The position numbers and the translations under genes were made by a program. Of a stretch of DNA of 64,000 nucleotides, positions 8,656 through 19,625 are shown one piece after another. This DNA is from an uncultured Clostridia bacterium. Lineage in GTDB: Bacteria; Bacillota; Clostridia; Christensenellales; UBA1242. The stretch is from positions 1 through 64,000 of the forward strand of contig CALKLQ010000004.1 in the NCBI GenBank assembly GCA_937992055.1, given 5' to 3'. Every line of letters starts with the position of its first letter. Within the stretch, counting starts at the first letter, position 1. Below the pieces are notes generated by a model that was not told the DNA's origin, ran no database searches, and saw only the letters and a list, made by a program, of their open reading frames with translations.

Positions 8656-9354
8656 ATGAACGGAATAGTTATTGACTTGATTTTAGTTGTGTTTTTTATT
8701 TTGTTTTGTATAGTAGGTTTTTTTAAAGGCTTTTTAAGAGGACTGTTATCTTTTTTTGGGTTTATTGGTTCTGCTGTTATAGCTTTTTTAACTAGAGATT
8801 TTTTTGCTGATTTGTTAAACAAGATTTTTGGCTGGGGAACAATTTTTGCAGATTTTATTATGAAACAGGTGGGGAATTTAAATCAGGTTTTTGTATCAGA
8901 GAGATTTAATGACTCAACAAGTATGCTTGAAGTTGTCAATTCTAGTAACACAAACGTTGTATATAAAAAGATATTTGAAAGACTTATTATTGGGGCTGAT
9001 TTTAGTGAGGGGGCTTTATCGGTTGGAGATGTTGTTTCGTCTGCTGTTTCCAGTTTGCTTTTAAAGGTGATTGCTGTTATTTTAGTTTTTTTGGTAATTA
9101 GAATTTTGGTTATGCTTTTAAATCTTATTCTAAAAAAGATACCAAGAAAAAATCTTGTTGGCGGTTTGGACAGAACTTTAGGTATTGTTGTTGGGGCTGT
9201 TAAAGGGCTTATTGCAATTAGTATTATTTTGATTTTGTTTGATGTCATTTGTATGATTCCTTCTGTGAGTGAAAAGGTGATGCCTTTCGTGGAATCTTCC
9301 TATCTTGCCAAACCGCTTTTAGATTTTGTCAATTCCTATATTTTAAAATTTTAG
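8656..9354 (+). CDS. CvpA-family membrane protein
   Basis: A 232-residue integral membrane protein of the CvpA (colicin V production) family. Four hydrophobic segments are visible, at about residues 3-22, 27-45, 135-160 and 172-200. The N-terminal ILVVFFILFCIVGFFKGFLRG pattern and the late GGLDRTLGIVVGAVKGL motif are family hallmarks. A TATAAT at 8635-8640 places the transcript start only about nine bases before the ATG, with GAGG at 8647-8650. The family's molecular role in Bacillota is unsettled. A 310-base gap to ftsH holds only the ftsH promoter. Confidence 0.85.
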   Translation: MNGIVIDLILVVFFILFCIVGFFKGFLRGLLSFFGFIGSAVIAFLTRDFFADLLNKIFGWGTIFADFIMKQVGNLNQVFVSERFNDSTSMLEVVNSSNTNVVYKKIFERLIIGADFSEGALSVGDVVSSAVSSLLLKVIAVILVFLVIRILVMLLNLILKKIPRKNLVGGLDRTLGIVVGAVKGLIAISIILILFDVICMIPSVSEKVMPFVESSYLAKPLLDFVNSYILKF

Positions 9355-9609
9355 GTGGCGCAAATTTATTTATTTTTAGCGCATCTATATTTTTATCTTT
9401 TGGTTTAGAAATATCAATAAAAACATATAATAATTATTGTTTGTGAATGAGTTTAGATTTGTTTATTTAAATTATTATAATGAAAAATAAAATTTGGTTT
9501 TAATAAAATTGATTTATGTAATGTTTAATATTAATTTTTTATAAATGAATCTAACTGATTTTATAAGGATTTTATTTGCCAAATAACTGCTAAAAAATTA
9601 GTATTTCGT

Positions 9610-9637
9610 TTGCAAAATTATAAAACTATGATATAAT
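9610..9637 (+). promoter_or_regulatory. promoter for ftsH
   Basis: TTGCAA (9610-9615) and TATAAT (9632-9637) with a 16-base spacer lie upstream of an AGGAG SD (9656-9660) and the TTG start at 9668. The rest of the 9355-9667 gap shows no gene. Confidence 0.65.
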
Positions 9638-9667
9638 GGTTTCACTTGTGTTAATAGGAGAATTAAG

Positions 9668-11896
9668 TTGAAAAAGTCTGGATTTAAATGGTCTTACATC
9701 TTTGTGGCACTTTTGGTTGTGCTCTGTTTAGTATTTTTATTTAGTGATACGGGTGTAAGTGGAACAAAAATTTCTGCAGATACCGCAATTAACTATGTTA
9801 AAGAGGGCAAGGTTTCTGACTTTTATGCTAAAGATGGAATTGCCAAATTAAAAGTTAAGGAAAACTCACAGGTGGATGGTAACAGGTTCCCAGCAAAAGC
9901 TGACTACTATTTCAAATACACCTCTGTTACCATTGAACTTATGATAGATGCAATAAATGAAAATAACAAACTTGCAGAAACCGATGATGCTTTAACTCAC
10001 ATAAAATGGGATTATGAACCAACTGAACCTTCAATTTTGGAGCAAATCGCCCCATTTTTGTATATTGGTTTGGGCCTTTTAGTGATATTTATTGTGTTTA
10101 AAATGCTTTCTTCCTCAAATAAGGGAGCAATGGCCTTTGGAAAGAGTAGGGCAAAGATTTCTACAAGTACTAAGGTTAGGTTTTCTGACATAGCTGGAGC
10201 AGATGAGGAAAAAGAGGAACTTAAAGAGATTGTTGAATTTTTGAAAAACCCTCAAAAGTTTACCGCGCTTGGAGCTAGAATTCCTAAAGGTGTGCTGTTG
10301 GTTGGACCTCCTGGAACGGGTAAGACTCTTTTAGCTAGGGCTGTTGCTGGTGAAAGCAATGTGCCTTTCCTTTCAATAAGCGGTTCCGACTTTGTTGAAA
10401 TGTTTGTTGGTGTTGGTGCTTCTCGAGTTAGAGATTTGTTTGAGGATGCTAAAAAGAGCATGCCTTGTATTGTGTTCATTGATGAAATTGATGCTGTTGG
10501 TCGTCAAAGAGGGGCTGGGCTTGGAGGCGGAAATGATGAACGCGAACAAACCTTAAATCAATTGTTGGTTGAAATGGATGGCTTTGAAGCTAACGACGGA
10601 ATAATTGTTTTGGCAGCAACTAATAGGAGTGATGTGTTGGACCCTGCTCTTTTAAGACCGGGAAGATTTGATAGACAAATTTATGTGCATGTTCCAGATG
10701 TTAAGGGCAGAGAGGGAATTATTAAAATTCACGCTCGTAATAAACCAATTGATGATGAGGTTGATTTTGAAACCCTGGCAAGAATTACCAGCGGTTTTAC
10801 TGGCGCGGATATTGAAAACATGTTAAATGAAGCTGCAATTTTGGCAGCTAGGGCAAATCGTGCAAAAATAATCATGGAGGATTTGACAGAGGGTATTAAT
10901 AAGGTTATTATGGGCCCTCAAAAGAAAAGCCGTGTTATTACAGAAAATGATAAGAAGATAACCGCATATCATGAATCTGGTCATGCGATTTTAGGAAAGC
11001 TTCTACCTTATTGTGAACCTATACAAGAGGTTTCGATCATACCTCGTGGAAATGCTGCCGGATACACAATGTCTAGGCCAGATAATGATGACTCTCATAG
11101 AACTTTCAATCGTTTAAACGATGAAATAGCCATGATTATGGGTGGACGAATTGCTGAAGAAATTATTTTTAAAGATGTTACCACAGGTGCCTCAAGTGAC
11201 ATTCAAAAAGCCACGGAAATTGCTAGAAAAATGGTTACTGATTGGGGAATGAGCAGTCTTGGTTTTATGGGATTCAATAATGAGGACCAACTCTTTATTG
11301 GAAGAGATTATCAAAGAAAGAACGATTACAGTGAAAAGATGGCTTCAGAAATTGACAATGAAGTTAAAAATATATTAGACTACAACTATAAAAGAGCTAA
11401 AGACCTGCTAAACAAAAATATTACGCTTTTGCACAATATGTCTAACTTACTTCTTCAAAAAGAAACAATTTATCATGACGAAGTTGAACTTTTAATTGAG
11501 GGACGCGAAGTTGAAGAAATTGTGGAAATTATGGACAAAAAAGAGGAAGAGCGAAAAAGAAAACAACAGGTTCAAAAGGAACAACAAAGCCTTGTTCTTA
11601 AGCTGGAAGAGCTTGAAAACAAGGTGAAGACGGGAGAAATGTTCCTTAAAAATGGAATTATTACTCAGGCTGATTTAGATGTTTTGATTAAAAAACGTGA
11701 TGATTTTAAAGCTTCTATGCAAAATGCTAAAACTGAGAAAGATGAGGTAAAAAATCTTGATTTGAATGATGAATCTTTAAAGAATGAAAAAAAGCCTCGT
11801 ACAAGAAAAAAATCTACTGAAGAAGTTGAAGACAATAAATCTTCAAATAAAAAAACTAGGACAAAAAAGTCAAAAGATGAGGAGGAAGATGTATGA
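9668..11896 (+). CDS. ftsH: ATP-dependent zinc metalloprotease FtsH
   Basis: A 742-residue membrane AAA+ protease for quality control of membrane and regulatory proteins. Two membrane segments (about residues 8-28 and 125-146) flank an external domain. The Walker A GPPGTGKT is at 213-220, followed by Walker [12 protein letters not shown] and the second region of homology [19 protein letters not shown]. The zinc site is HESGH (435-439) where most relatives have HEAGH; HExxH is intact. After the protease domain comes a long charged extension (about 620-742) with coiled-coil-like and Lys/Arg-rich sequence, longer than in most FtsH. TTG start with AGGAG seven bases upstream. Its stop overlaps the next ATG. 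Confidence 0.96.
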   Translation: MKKSGFKWSYIFVALLVVLCLVFLFSDTGVSGTKISADTAINYVKEGKVSDFYAKDGIAKLKVKENSQVDGNRFPAKADYYFKYTSVTIELMIDAINENNKLAETDDALTHIKWDYEPTEPSILEQIAPFLYIGLGLLVIFIVFKMLSSSNKGAMAFGKSRAKISTSTKVRFSDIAGADEEKEELKEIVEFLKNPQKFTALGARIPKGVLLVGPPGTGKTLLARAVAGESNVPFLSISGSDFVEMFVGVGASRVRDLFEDAKKSMPCIVFIDEIDAVGRQRGAGLGGGNDEREQTLNQLLVEMDGFEANDGIIVLAATNRSDVLDPALLRPGRFDRQIYVHVPDVKGREGIIKIHARNKPIDDEVDFETLARITSGFTGADIENMLNEAAILAARANRAKIIMEDLTEGINKVIMGPQKKSRVITENDKKITAYHESGHAILGKLLPYCEPIQEVSIIPRGNAAGYTMSRPDNDDSHRTFNRLNDEIAMIMGGRIAEEIIFKDVTTGASSDIQKATEIARKMVTDWGMSSLGFMGFNNEDQLFIGRDYQRKNDYSEKMASEIDNEVKNILDYNYKRAKDLLNKNITLLHNMSNLLLQKETIYHDEVELLIEGREVEEIVEIMDKKEEERKRKQQVQKEQQSLVLKLEELENKVKTGEMFLKNGIITQADLDVLIKKRDDFKASMQNAKTEKDEVKNLDLNDESLKNEKKPRTRKKSTEEVEDNKSSNKKTRTKKSKDEEEDV

Positions 11897-12471
11897 AAAA
11901 GAAAATAATACTTTGGGTGTCTTTGGGTTTGGTTTTGCTTTTAGCACTAGCTGTTATTCTTCTTGCTGTGCTTAAAAAAGACTATTCTCCTGAATTTGAT
12001 TTGTCGCCTAAAGCAATAACTATAACTGATAGTTCTTCAAAAAATTATTATAATTACTTTGCAAATGACAATGAAAATGAAAAGGTTATGTTTGAAAAAC
12101 TTATTTCCCAGTATAATGATTCCATGAAGCAATCGATTTTGGCTAGTATGTTTAGCGGACACCTTTCTAATAATGTTGAAATCAGTTTGAAATCTTCTGC
12201 ACCAACACTTACAGGTTATAAAGTTACTCTTGACTTTAAGGCTGATATGACCCTTAAAAAGGATGGTAAAAACTTTGTTTATGGCACAGATTCTTCTAAA
12301 ACAATTGTTTTTAGTGAGGTTATGTTTGCTATAGACGAAACAAAAGGCTATCATGAATTTAACATCTATGCGATTGAGCATGTTGACACAAAGACTAATT
12401 ATTATGAAATTACCACCCTTGCCAACACTTATGAGTTGTATCAAACTATATCCGGTTTAGATTTTAAATAG
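11893..12471 (+). CDS. hypothetical single-pass membrane protein
   Basis: The 192-residue product has a basic start (MKKK) and one strong hydrophobic segment at about residues 5-26 with no lipobox cysteine. The remaining ~165 residues are polar and probably extracytoplasmic, with beta-rich alternation and no recognised motif. The ATG overlaps the ftsH stop (ATGA), so it is translationally coupled to ftsH and may work with the protease at the membrane. That link is inferred from context only. I do not recognise the family. Confidence 0.8.
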   Translation: MKKKIILWVSLGLVLLLALAVILLAVLKKDYSPEFDLSPKAITITDSSSKNYYNYFANDNENEKVMFEKLISQYNDSMKQSILASMFSGHLSNNVEISLKSSAPTLTGYKVTLDFKADMTLKKDGKNFVYGTDSSKTIVFSEVMFAIDETKGYHEFNIYAIEHVDTKTNYYEITTLANTYELYQTISGLDFK

Positions 12472-12552
12472 TCAATGATTTTTAGCTTAAATTGTCTTTA
12501 ATAACAATAACATAGCCAAAACTCACTAAGGAAAAATGTGGTTATTTAAACA

Positions 12553-12657
12553 ATAGGTTAACTATAAAAGCCCTAAAACAGTCAATTTTCTGCTTTAGGG
12601 CTTTTTTCTAGCTTTATCTCGATTTTTTCTTTTTAGTCTAATCAATTTGACTATACA
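12553..12657. repeat. dispersed hairpin repeat, family 2, copy 1 (partial)
   Basis: From GGTTAACTATAAAAGCCCTA to the TAGTCTAATCAATTTGACTA segment this aligns with the second half of the element at 24246-24415: GTTAACT, the CCCTAARACAGTCAWTT core, a CTAGC/CGAGCC block, a CTCG/TTTTTCTT block, then TAATCAATTT versus TGATTAATTT. Here the core works as the ftsH-operon terminator. Confidence 0.6.
12567..12607 (+). terminator. Rho-independent terminator of the ftsH operon
   Basis: AAAGCCCTAAA (12567-12577) pairs with TTTAGGGCTTT (12594-12604) and runs into T. The hairpin is also the core of a dispersed repeat (see 12553-12657 and 24246-24415). Confidence 0.85.
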
Positions 12658-12677
12658 AAAAGCATTGGTTACCGCTA

Positions 12678-12850
12678 ATACTCAGACTAACACAAACGTC
12701 GCAAGCATAATTTTGCAGGCAATTTTTTTGCTATGTTACTGAAAAATGTCCCAAAACAGTCATTTAGGAAAAAACTTCTTTGTGTCATTTTTTGAGCCAT
12801 GCCTCGTTCCTTTCTCTTCAGTATCTTTTTGTTAGATTCTGCTAATGTTA
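12678..12850. repeat. dispersed hairpin repeat, family 2, copy 2
   Basis: This aligns along its length with 24246-24415: CAGACT start, ACAAACGTCG, TTACTGAAAAA, ACAGTCATTTA, CATTTTTTGAGCC, TGCCTCGT and CTCTTCAG. It is more diverged in the hairpin stem. It fills the gap between the ftsH operon and the addB promoter, where no gene is visible. Confidence 0.6.
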
Positions 12851-12899
12851 AAAGCTTTAAAGCGGTATCAGGTTAATATGTTATTTTTTTATTTAATTC

Positions 12900-12928
12900 T
12901 TGGAAAGAAGATTTAATTGTGCTAAACT
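12900..12928 (+). promoter_or_regulatory. promoter for addBA, adjacent to the start codon
   Basis: TTGGAA (12900-12905) and TAAACT (12923-12928) are 17 bases apart. The addB ATG is only seven bases past the -10 box and no SD is present, so transcription should begin at or next to the A of the start codon (leaderless mRNA). Confidence 0.55.
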
Positions 12929-12934
12929 AAATTT

Positions 12935-15900
12935 ATGAAAAACAAAATTATTTTAGGTGACAATTTATATGAACTGGCAATTGAAGGTATTAACTGCATT
13001 GACACTGGTTCAAGTAAGGAAAACTTGATTATTGTTCCAGATAGGTTCTCCTTGCTGGCGGAGCTTTTGTTGTTTGATGTCAAAAAAATCTCTTGCACCT
13101 TTAATACTTTTGTTATGCCAATTTCCAAGTTTTGTGTTGCTCAGTTAAATAAAATTATGCCACTTGATATGGTGGATAGCCAAAAACAAAAGTTTTTAAT
13201 ACGTCGTGCTATAAATTTATGTAAAGATAAATTCAAGTGCTTTAAAAAGCTTTCTCCCGCATTTATTGATGAAATTTCAAAGACAATCTCGCAGCTTAAA
13301 AGTTGCAAGGTTACAAGCCGAGATTTGGTTATTAGCTCTAAAATTCTTGAAAATAAATTGCATGACTTTAACTTAATTTTTGAAAAATACGATGAGCTTT
13401 TGTCTGGAAAACTGGATAACAATGAGATTTTGAATCTATTTTTGTCCAAAATTGATAATTTGAAGTTGGAAAACTATAACTTTTGTTTTGTTGGATTTGA
13501 TGCCTTTACCAAGCAAATAAGTTTGATTGCTAAAGCCTTGATGGAACTAAATAATGTTGTTCTGAGCATTCCTTTTTCTAAAACTAAAAATGGCTTTTGT
13601 GAACTTGAAATGTATAACATGTTCAAAAGTGAGATTGAAAGTGGAAAGATGGAGGTGATTTATGCAGGCAAATATTTGTCAGTTAATCAAAGGAAACTTT
13701 TGTCCAGTTTTAGTGGACAGGGCGAGGTGGATAGAGAATTTCTAAAAGTTGTTGAATGTGACGGGGTTGGCTCAGAGATTGACTTTGTACTAATGGATAT
13801 TTGTGACAAAATTAGGCAGGGTTATAAATTTAATGATTTGGCAATTGCATGTTCATCGCTTGAAAAATATGAACCCTTGCTTGAAAATCGACTTTGCGAT
13901 TTTGAAATAAATTACTTTTTTGACTCTTCTAAAAATATTACAAAAACCCCTCTTTTTAATTTTATTTTATCTTTTCTTAATATTTTTAAAGAAAATTGTT
14001 TGAAAGAGAATATTTTAGATTTTATTAAAAGCAGTTTTTTCAATCAAGATATGTTGAAAAAAACAAAAATGATTAATTTATTAAGTAAGTATCAACTATT
14101 TGAGGAGGGTTTTAATCAAAATCGCAAATTTTTAAATTCTGATGATTTAAATCTTTTGCGTGATCTATTTGAACTTATTGATGAATTTAAAGACAAATTT
14201 TCTGCTTGTAAAATTGTGTTTGATTTTAATCAAGTTATAAGAGAGTTTTTGTTAAAGATGAATATTGAACAAAGACTTGAGGAAATTGTTTCAAATCTTA
14301 GTTCCCAAGGTGATTTAAAAAATCAAAAATTATTTGAGCAAATTTATGATAAAACAAACCATGTTTTACAAAATATTGATGATTTGGGTGGTGAAAAGTG
14401 CGACTTAAATGAATTTGTGGAAATTTTTGTCGATGGTTTTAGTGATGTTTTGCTTTCAACCGTTCCAATTTCAAATAATTGTGTTTATATAGGTGACTGT
14501 ACGGACAGCTTTTTTAAAAATGTTAAGGTGTTGTATGTTTTAGGTGCAACTAACAATGCTCTTCCAAAAATTATTAAAGATTGTGGTCTACTTTTAGATG
14601 ATGACATTGATTTATTGAATACTAGGCTGGATATTTCCCCAACAATAAGAACAATTAACAAGAGAAATAGATTCAAACTTTTAAACACTCTACTATCTGC
14701 CACCGAAAAACTTGTTATTACCTATCCCATTTTTGAAGATGAGCAACAGCAAACACTTACATCGTTTATAGCAAATGTGTGTGATGGAAATGTTATGATT
14801 GAAAACTTAAATGACATCATGTTTGTTCCAGACAAAACAAATGCCTTGCAACACATTTTGTATACCTGTCCAAACAAAAGACTTTTAAAAGAAAAATTAT
14901 TTTCAGAGTCTAAAACAAACAAACTAAGTGTGCTTTACCTAAGTTCTATATATCAAGCTATAAAAGGCGACGTGACAAATGAAGAACTAAAAAGGTTTAA
15001 TTTTAAGAACAAAAAGCCACAAATTCAAAATGGAAAGCAATTATTTTTCAAAAATAATTTTACAAAAATTTCACAATTGGAAGATTACTTTTTATGTCCT
15101 TATAGACATTTTTTGAATTATGGACTAAATTTAAAGCAACTCCCAGAGGGTGTTGGAAATATTGAAATAGGAAACTTGTCGCACAAAGTTGCCCAGCTCT
15201 TTGCAAAAAATATTGATAATTTTAAAAGTGTTGAAGATTGTGAAAATTTTGTGGAAGCTTTGTTTCGTGAAAAAAAACTTGTGGAATTTATTCCTTTTTT
15301 GTTGTCTAAACAAAATGACATGCTTCTCATTTATCTTAAATATGAGCTTAAAAACTTTGTTAAAAGCATTTTCATTCAACAGCAATCTTCATCATTTAAA
15401 TTACATGATTTGGAGAGCTTTGTAAAAGTGGAAAAATATTTTAATAATGAAATAGGACTCAAGGGTGTTGTTGATAGAATAGACGAGTTTGAAGATCAAT
15501 TCATTGTAATAGATTACAAGTCTTCAAACCTCAATTTTAACGTTTCAAGCATATATTGTGGTGAAAAAATACAGGTTTTGGTGTATGCCGGTGTTCTTGA
15601 ATATTTGAAAAATAAAAGTCCGGTTGGGGTTTTTTATCTACCTATTAAAAAAGATGAGGGTGTTTCATTTCATAAGTTTGTTGGGTATTTTTTAAAAGAT
15701 GAAAAAATTGCGCTGGCTTTAGACAACTCAGTAAATTTTGAAAAGCCATCGAGTGAGTTTTTTAACCTTAAAATTTCAAAGAGCAAAAAAAATATCGAAA
15801 ATGGAGAGGTGGTTTTGTCTAATACGCTTTCTTCAACCTCCTACCTTGAGTCAATGATTGAGTATTCTAAAAAACTATGTGAAAAGGCGGTTATGGAAAT

Positions 15901-16054
15901 CAAAAGTGGTTACATAGCTTGCTCGCCTTTAAAAAAGGCATGTGCTTTTTGTGAGTTCAAGGGGGCTTGCGATTTTAATAGTAATGCTGGCAACAAACAA
16001 AGAACAATAAATTTTGATTTAAAAGATTTTTTTGAGGAGGTGGGAAATGAGTAA
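12935..16054 (+). CDS. addB: ATP-dependent helicase/nuclease subunit AddB
   Basis: The 1039-residue partner of AddA processes DNA double-strand ends for recombination in Bacillota. The N-terminal helicase-like half is divergent. The C-terminal RecB-type nuclease domain carries GVVDRID...VIDYKSS. Four cysteines at about 721 (LCPYRHF), 1003, 1006 and 1012 (CAFCEFKGAC) match the spacing of the AddB [4Fe-4S] cluster. A degraded N-terminal Walker A is expected in this family, and the beginning here (LGDNLYELA) shows no clear GKT. It overlaps addA by eight bases. No SD; see the promoter entry. Confidence 0.93.
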   Translation: MKNKIILGDNLYELAIEGINCIDTGSSKENLIIVPDRFSLLAELLLFDVKKISCTFNTFVMPISKFCVAQLNKIMPLDMVDSQKQKFLIRRAINLCKDKFKCFKKLSPAFIDEISKTISQLKSCKVTSRDLVISSKILENKLHDFNLIFEKYDELLSGKLDNNEILNLFLSKIDNLKLENYNFCFVGFDAFTKQISLIAKALMELNNVVLSIPFSKTKNGFCELEMYNMFKSEIESGKMEVIYAGKYLSVNQRKLLSSFSGQGEVDREFLKVVECDGVGSEIDFVLMDICDKIRQGYKFNDLAIACSSLEKYEPLLENRLCDFEINYFFDSSKNITKTPLFNFILSFLNIFKENCLKENILDFIKSSFFNQDMLKKTKMINLLSKYQLFEEGFNQNRKFLNSDDLNLLRDLFELIDEFKDKFSACKIVFDFNQVIREFLLKMNIEQRLEEIVSNLSSQGDLKNQKLFEQIYDKTNHVLQNIDDLGGEKCDLNEFVEIFVDGFSDVLLSTVPISNNCVYIGDCTDSFFKNVKVLYVLGATNNALPKIIKDCGLLLDDDIDLLNTRLDISPTIRTINKRNRFKLLNTLLSATEKLVITYPIFEDEQQQTLTSFIANVCDGNVMIENLNDIMFVPDKTNALQHILYTCPNKRLLKEKLFSESKTNKLSVLYLSSIYQAIKGDVTNEELKRFNFKNKKPQIQNGKQLFFKNNFTKISQLEDYFLCPYRHFLNYGLNLKQLPEGVGNIEIGNLSHKVAQLFAKNIDNFKSVEDCENFVEALFREKKLVEFIPFLLSKQNDMLLIYLKYELKNFVKSIFIQQQSSSFKLHDLESFVKVEKYFNNEIGLKGVVDRIDEFEDQFIVIDYKSSNLNFNVSSIYCGEKIQVLVYAGVLEYLKNKSPVGVFYLPIKKDEGVSFHKFVGYFLKDEKIALALDNSVNFEKPSSEFFNLKISKSKKNIENGEVVLSNTLSSTSYLESMIEYSKKLCEKAVMEIKSGYIACSPLKKACAFCEFKGACDFNSNAGNKQRTINFDLKDFFEEVGNE

Positions 16055-19000
16055 GTTGAATTTTCTGCCACAGCAGGAAAAGATTATCTCTTTAAGAGAT
16101 AAAAATATGATTGTGTCTGCATCTGCCGGAAGTGGAAAGACTACAATCATGATAGAAAAAATTGTTAGACTTCTACTAGACGGACAAGCCTCTTTAGATT
16201 CTATTTTGGTTTTGACATATACCAAGTCTGCCGCATCAGATATGAAGGCAAAGCTTGAAAAAAGCCTAAAAGAGGCAGATGTTTCACAAGAGGTTTTGGA
16301 TAAGCTTGATAATTGTGACATTTCCACAATCCATAGCTTTTGTCAAAAGCAATTAAAACGTTTTTTTAGTTTTTCTAATTTAGATTTTGCATTTGATATT
16401 GTGGATGATAGCAATAAGGTCATTTTAAAAGAAAGGGCATTAAAGCAAACTTTGGAGCAATTTAAAAGTAGCCAACCTCAAAAGTTTTTTGAACTATTAA
16501 AACTTTTTAACAATGGAAGAAGTGAGGCTGCAATTAAAAAGCTGGTTTATGCAATAGAAGAGTTTTTATCTTCAATAGTAGACAAGGAAAAAGAGAGAAA
16601 GATAGATGCTTTCAATGTTTATAACGACATACATAAAGACCTTCAAGTTTTAAATGGTTATTTTGTTGAAACTGCAAATATGTTTAAGTTGAGGTTTGAA
16701 GGTTTTGCCAAACAATGTGAAAAAGTAGACGCTCTTTCCTATGTTTCAATTTGCAACCAGATTATCTCATTATTAGAAAATATTTCAATTAATTTTGACT
16801 ATTTTCAGAATTTGAACAACATTTATTCAATATCTTTGCCAGTTTTAAAAAAGGTGGAAGGTTTGGAAGATTTAACCCAAAAAATTTCAAAGGAAAAATC
16901 TTCGCTTTCAAAATTTTTAAGCGAGGCAAAATCTTTGGACTTTACCGAACTTGACAAAGTTGAGGAATCATTTTCCAAATGCCGTGAATATTTGACCTTT
17001 TTGCTTGAAATTGAGGAAGATTACGAAAGACGATATGAAAACTTGAAACAGGAACAAAATCTTTTAGATTTTTCAGATTTAGAAATTCAAATGCTTAAAC
17101 TTCTTAAAAATCCAGAGGTTGCAACTGCGCTTAAAGAAAAATACAAATATATTTTTGTCGATGAATTTCAAGATGCCAATAACACCCAGGAACAGCTTAT
17201 CAGTGCACTGAGTGGACAAAATAATAGATTTATGGTTGGTGACGTTAAGCAAAGCATTTATGGATTCAGGCGTTCTAAACCTGAAATATTTTTGGAAAAA
17301 GAGAGGGAATATGTTCAAAGAGAGGATAGTGAAGCCCTCGAACTAAATGTGAACTTTAGAAGTGACAAAAATATTTTACAATTTGTCAATTCAGTTTTTA
17401 GTGTGATAATGACTAAGGATACTTGTGGGATAGACTATAAACAGAAATCAGAATTTATCCCATTTGTGAGTCTTAATAATAAAGATGTCCCTCATGTTAA
17501 AATTTTAATTGCAAACAAACAGGAAAAGATATCACAAAAACCGGCTGACAAGGTCTATAGCGTTAAAGAACACATAGAAGAGGAGGATGAATTTTCATAT
17601 GCAACCACTGAGGCAGATTTAGTTGCTCAAGAAATATTAAATCTTTATGACAAAGAGATGGAAATTAATGGGGAAGTTAAAAAGATAGGCTTTTCAGATA
17701 TTTCCATTTTAGTTAGAAAAAGAGGGGACTATTTTGAAAAATTTTGTTCCAGATTAATAGAACTTGGGGTTCCAATCTATGCCTCATCAAATCAAAATCT
17801 GTTGGATGAAAATGAGGTTAAAAAACTTGTTGCTCTTTTAAAGTTAGCCCTCAATTTTGAGGATGAATATTCTCTTGTAACCGTCATGCTTTCATCTTTT
17901 GGTGATTTTGATGAATGCCAGCTTGCCAAGATAAAAACTTTAGGCGAAAAAGAAAGCTTTTGCGAGTGTCTTTTTGAGGTTATGAAAAAAGAGGATGATT
18001 TTGCACAAAAAACAAGAGATTTTGTTCAAAAGATAAATAAATTTGTAGAAAATATAGAGTTGTTTGGCGCCTTTCATGCTTTAAATCAAATTTTGAGAGA
18101 GTGTAATGTCAGAACCAAACTATCCTGTTTGGTTGATGGTGAAAACAAACTTTCATGCATAGATAAGTTTTTATCCATTGTAGGTTCAAGTGGGTTGGAC
18201 TTTAATCTTGCAAAATTAATTGAATTTTTTGAACTTGAAAATGGAGCGGTTAAGGCACCAGACTTTTTTGTGGGTGAAACAGATTGTGTTAACATAACTA
18301 CCATACATGCAAGCAAGGGATTAGAATATCCTATCGTTTTTTTGGTTGATGCGGGAAACAATTTTATGAAAAGTGTCAGTGGTGGGGACCTAGAAATAAA
18401 TGAAAAACTTGGCATTGCTTTAAAAATTAATTCTGATGATAAATACTCTAATTTGGCCACCATGGCAATAAAACTAAAAAACCAGAGTGAGGAGTTTGCG
18501 GAAAGACTCAGGCTTTTGTATGTGGGAATGACCAGAGCTAAAAACAGTCTGTTTATCTTTGGTTCCTCGCCGCTTAATGGGTTTTCAAAAATAAATAGTA
18601 GCTTAGATGTGTTATCTCAAAAAAGTTATCTTTCTTTGATTGTTGGAAGTTTAGATAAAAATCAAATAGAAAAAATAGCAAATGGAGAAAGTTTTGAAAC
18701 AGAGCTTTTTCAACTGTTTTGTTTTGACAATGTTGAAAGGCAAAAGCCTGTTAGTAATAATTTTGTAGCTTTTGGAAAATATGATGATGATTTGGTTAAA
18801 AAAATAGAGCATAATCTTGGTTTTGTGGGTGATTTTAACAAACTTCCTATAGCATTAAAAAACTCGGTTTCAACTCTTGTTTCAATGGAAAATGACTATG
18901 TTGTGTTGGAGCCAAAAAAATTTACTATTAATGAGCAATCGATTTCTTCCCATACCGCTGAAATTGGAACCCTTTATCATAATGCATTGGAAATTTTGGA

Positions 19001-19409
19001 TTTTAATAAAATAGAATCACTTGAAGATGTTGAAAAGTCTTTGGGAAACCAGTTTTCTTGTTTAGATTTTAATAAGCTCTATAATTGTTGCATAAAGCTA
19101 AAAAATCTTTTTAATAAACAAGAGGTTTTTAAAGAAAAAAAATTCATTATGCGACTGGCGTATGATGAGGTGGTAGAAAGCGAGAAAAAAGATGATATAG
19201 TTGTGCAAGGAATGATTGATTGTTTTAGTAAAAGTGGAATTTTGGTCGATTATAAATACACCAAATTAAATGCAGATGGTATTAGACAAAGATATTGTAA
19301 GCAACTAGAACTTTATAAAAAAGCTTTAGAATTAGGATATGATTTAAAAAATGTTAAATGCTATATTCTCAAGATTGACAATGCTGAACTGATAGAGATT
19401 AATTTGTAG
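16047..19409 (+). CDS. addA: ATP-dependent helicase/nuclease subunit AddA
   Basis: A 1120-residue UvrD-type (SF1A) helicase with a C-terminal nuclease; with AddB it resects DNA ends. Motifs in order: Walker A ASAGSGKT (about 25-32), LTYTKSAASDM, VDEFQDAN (motif II), GDVKQSIYGFRRSKPEIF, VNFRSDKNI, ASKGLEYPIVFLVDAG and LLYVGMTRAKNSL (motif VI). The nuclease motif near the end is GMIDCF...LVDYKYTK. The ATG at 16047 is chosen because AGGAGGTGGG lies just upstream; an in-frame TTG at 16032 sits inside that SD region. Confidence 0.96.
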   Translation: MSKLNFLPQQEKIISLRDKNMIVSASAGSGKTTIMIEKIVRLLLDGQASLDSILVLTYTKSAASDMKAKLEKSLKEADVSQEVLDKLDNCDISTIHSFCQKQLKRFFSFSNLDFAFDIVDDSNKVILKERALKQTLEQFKSSQPQKFFELLKLFNNGRSEAAIKKLVYAIEEFLSSIVDKEKERKIDAFNVYNDIHKDLQVLNGYFVETANMFKLRFEGFAKQCEKVDALSYVSICNQIISLLENISINFDYFQNLNNIYSISLPVLKKVEGLEDLTQKISKEKSSLSKFLSEAKSLDFTELDKVEESFSKCREYLTFLLEIEEDYERRYENLKQEQNLLDFSDLEIQMLKLLKNPEVATALKEKYKYIFVDEFQDANNTQEQLISALSGQNNRFMVGDVKQSIYGFRRSKPEIFLEKEREYVQREDSEALELNVNFRSDKNILQFVNSVFSVIMTKDTCGIDYKQKSEFIPFVSLNNKDVPHVKILIANKQEKISQKPADKVYSVKEHIEEEDEFSYATTEADLVAQEILNLYDKEMEINGEVKKIGFSDISILVRKRGDYFEKFCSRLIELGVPIYASSNQNLLDENEVKKLVALLKLALNFEDEYSLVTVMLSSFGDFDECQLAKIKTLGEKESFCECLFEVMKKEDDFAQKTRDFVQKINKFVENIELFGAFHALNQILRECNVRTKLSCLVDGENKLSCIDKFLSIVGSSGLDFNLAKLIEFFELENGAVKAPDFFVGETDCVNITTIHASKGLEYPIVFLVDAGNNFMKSVSGGDLEINEKLGIALKINSDDKYSNLATMAIKLKNQSEEFAERLRLLYVGMTRAKNSLFIFGSSPLNGFSKINSSLDVLSQKSYLSLIVGSLDKNQIEKIANGESFETELFQLFCFDNVERQKPVSNNFVAFGKYDDDLVKKIEHNLGFVGDFNKLPIALKNSVSTLVSMENDYVVLEPKKFTINEQSISSHTAEIGTLYHNALEILDFNKIESLEDVEKSLGNQFSCLDFNKLYNCCIKLKNLFNKQEVFKEKKFIMRLAYDEVVESEKKDDIVVQGMIDCFSKSGILVDYKYTKLNADGIRQRYCKQLELYKKALELGYDLKNVKCYILKIDNAELIEINL

Positions 19410-19625
19410 TTTTTTTATAATTTAGGCTATTTTATTGAACACTCTGAATGTTTAAGAAAAGAATATTGTTGACAAGCATTGAAGCTAATTGAAAATTAAA
19501 AATCTTAATTGAAGGGACAAAAGTTGGCAATACTTATAAAATCAAAAGAAAAATATTTAAAAAAACTGCTAATATCTTAGCAAATAATTGATTTTTTTAT
19601 ATAAAAGTACTAAAATATTATCGAT

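Noticed and set aside
9144..9248. Minus-strand ORF inside the cvpA-like gene (8883-9248) and similar long antisense frames
   Set aside because: These are shadows of well supported genes, with no SD and no recognisable protein.
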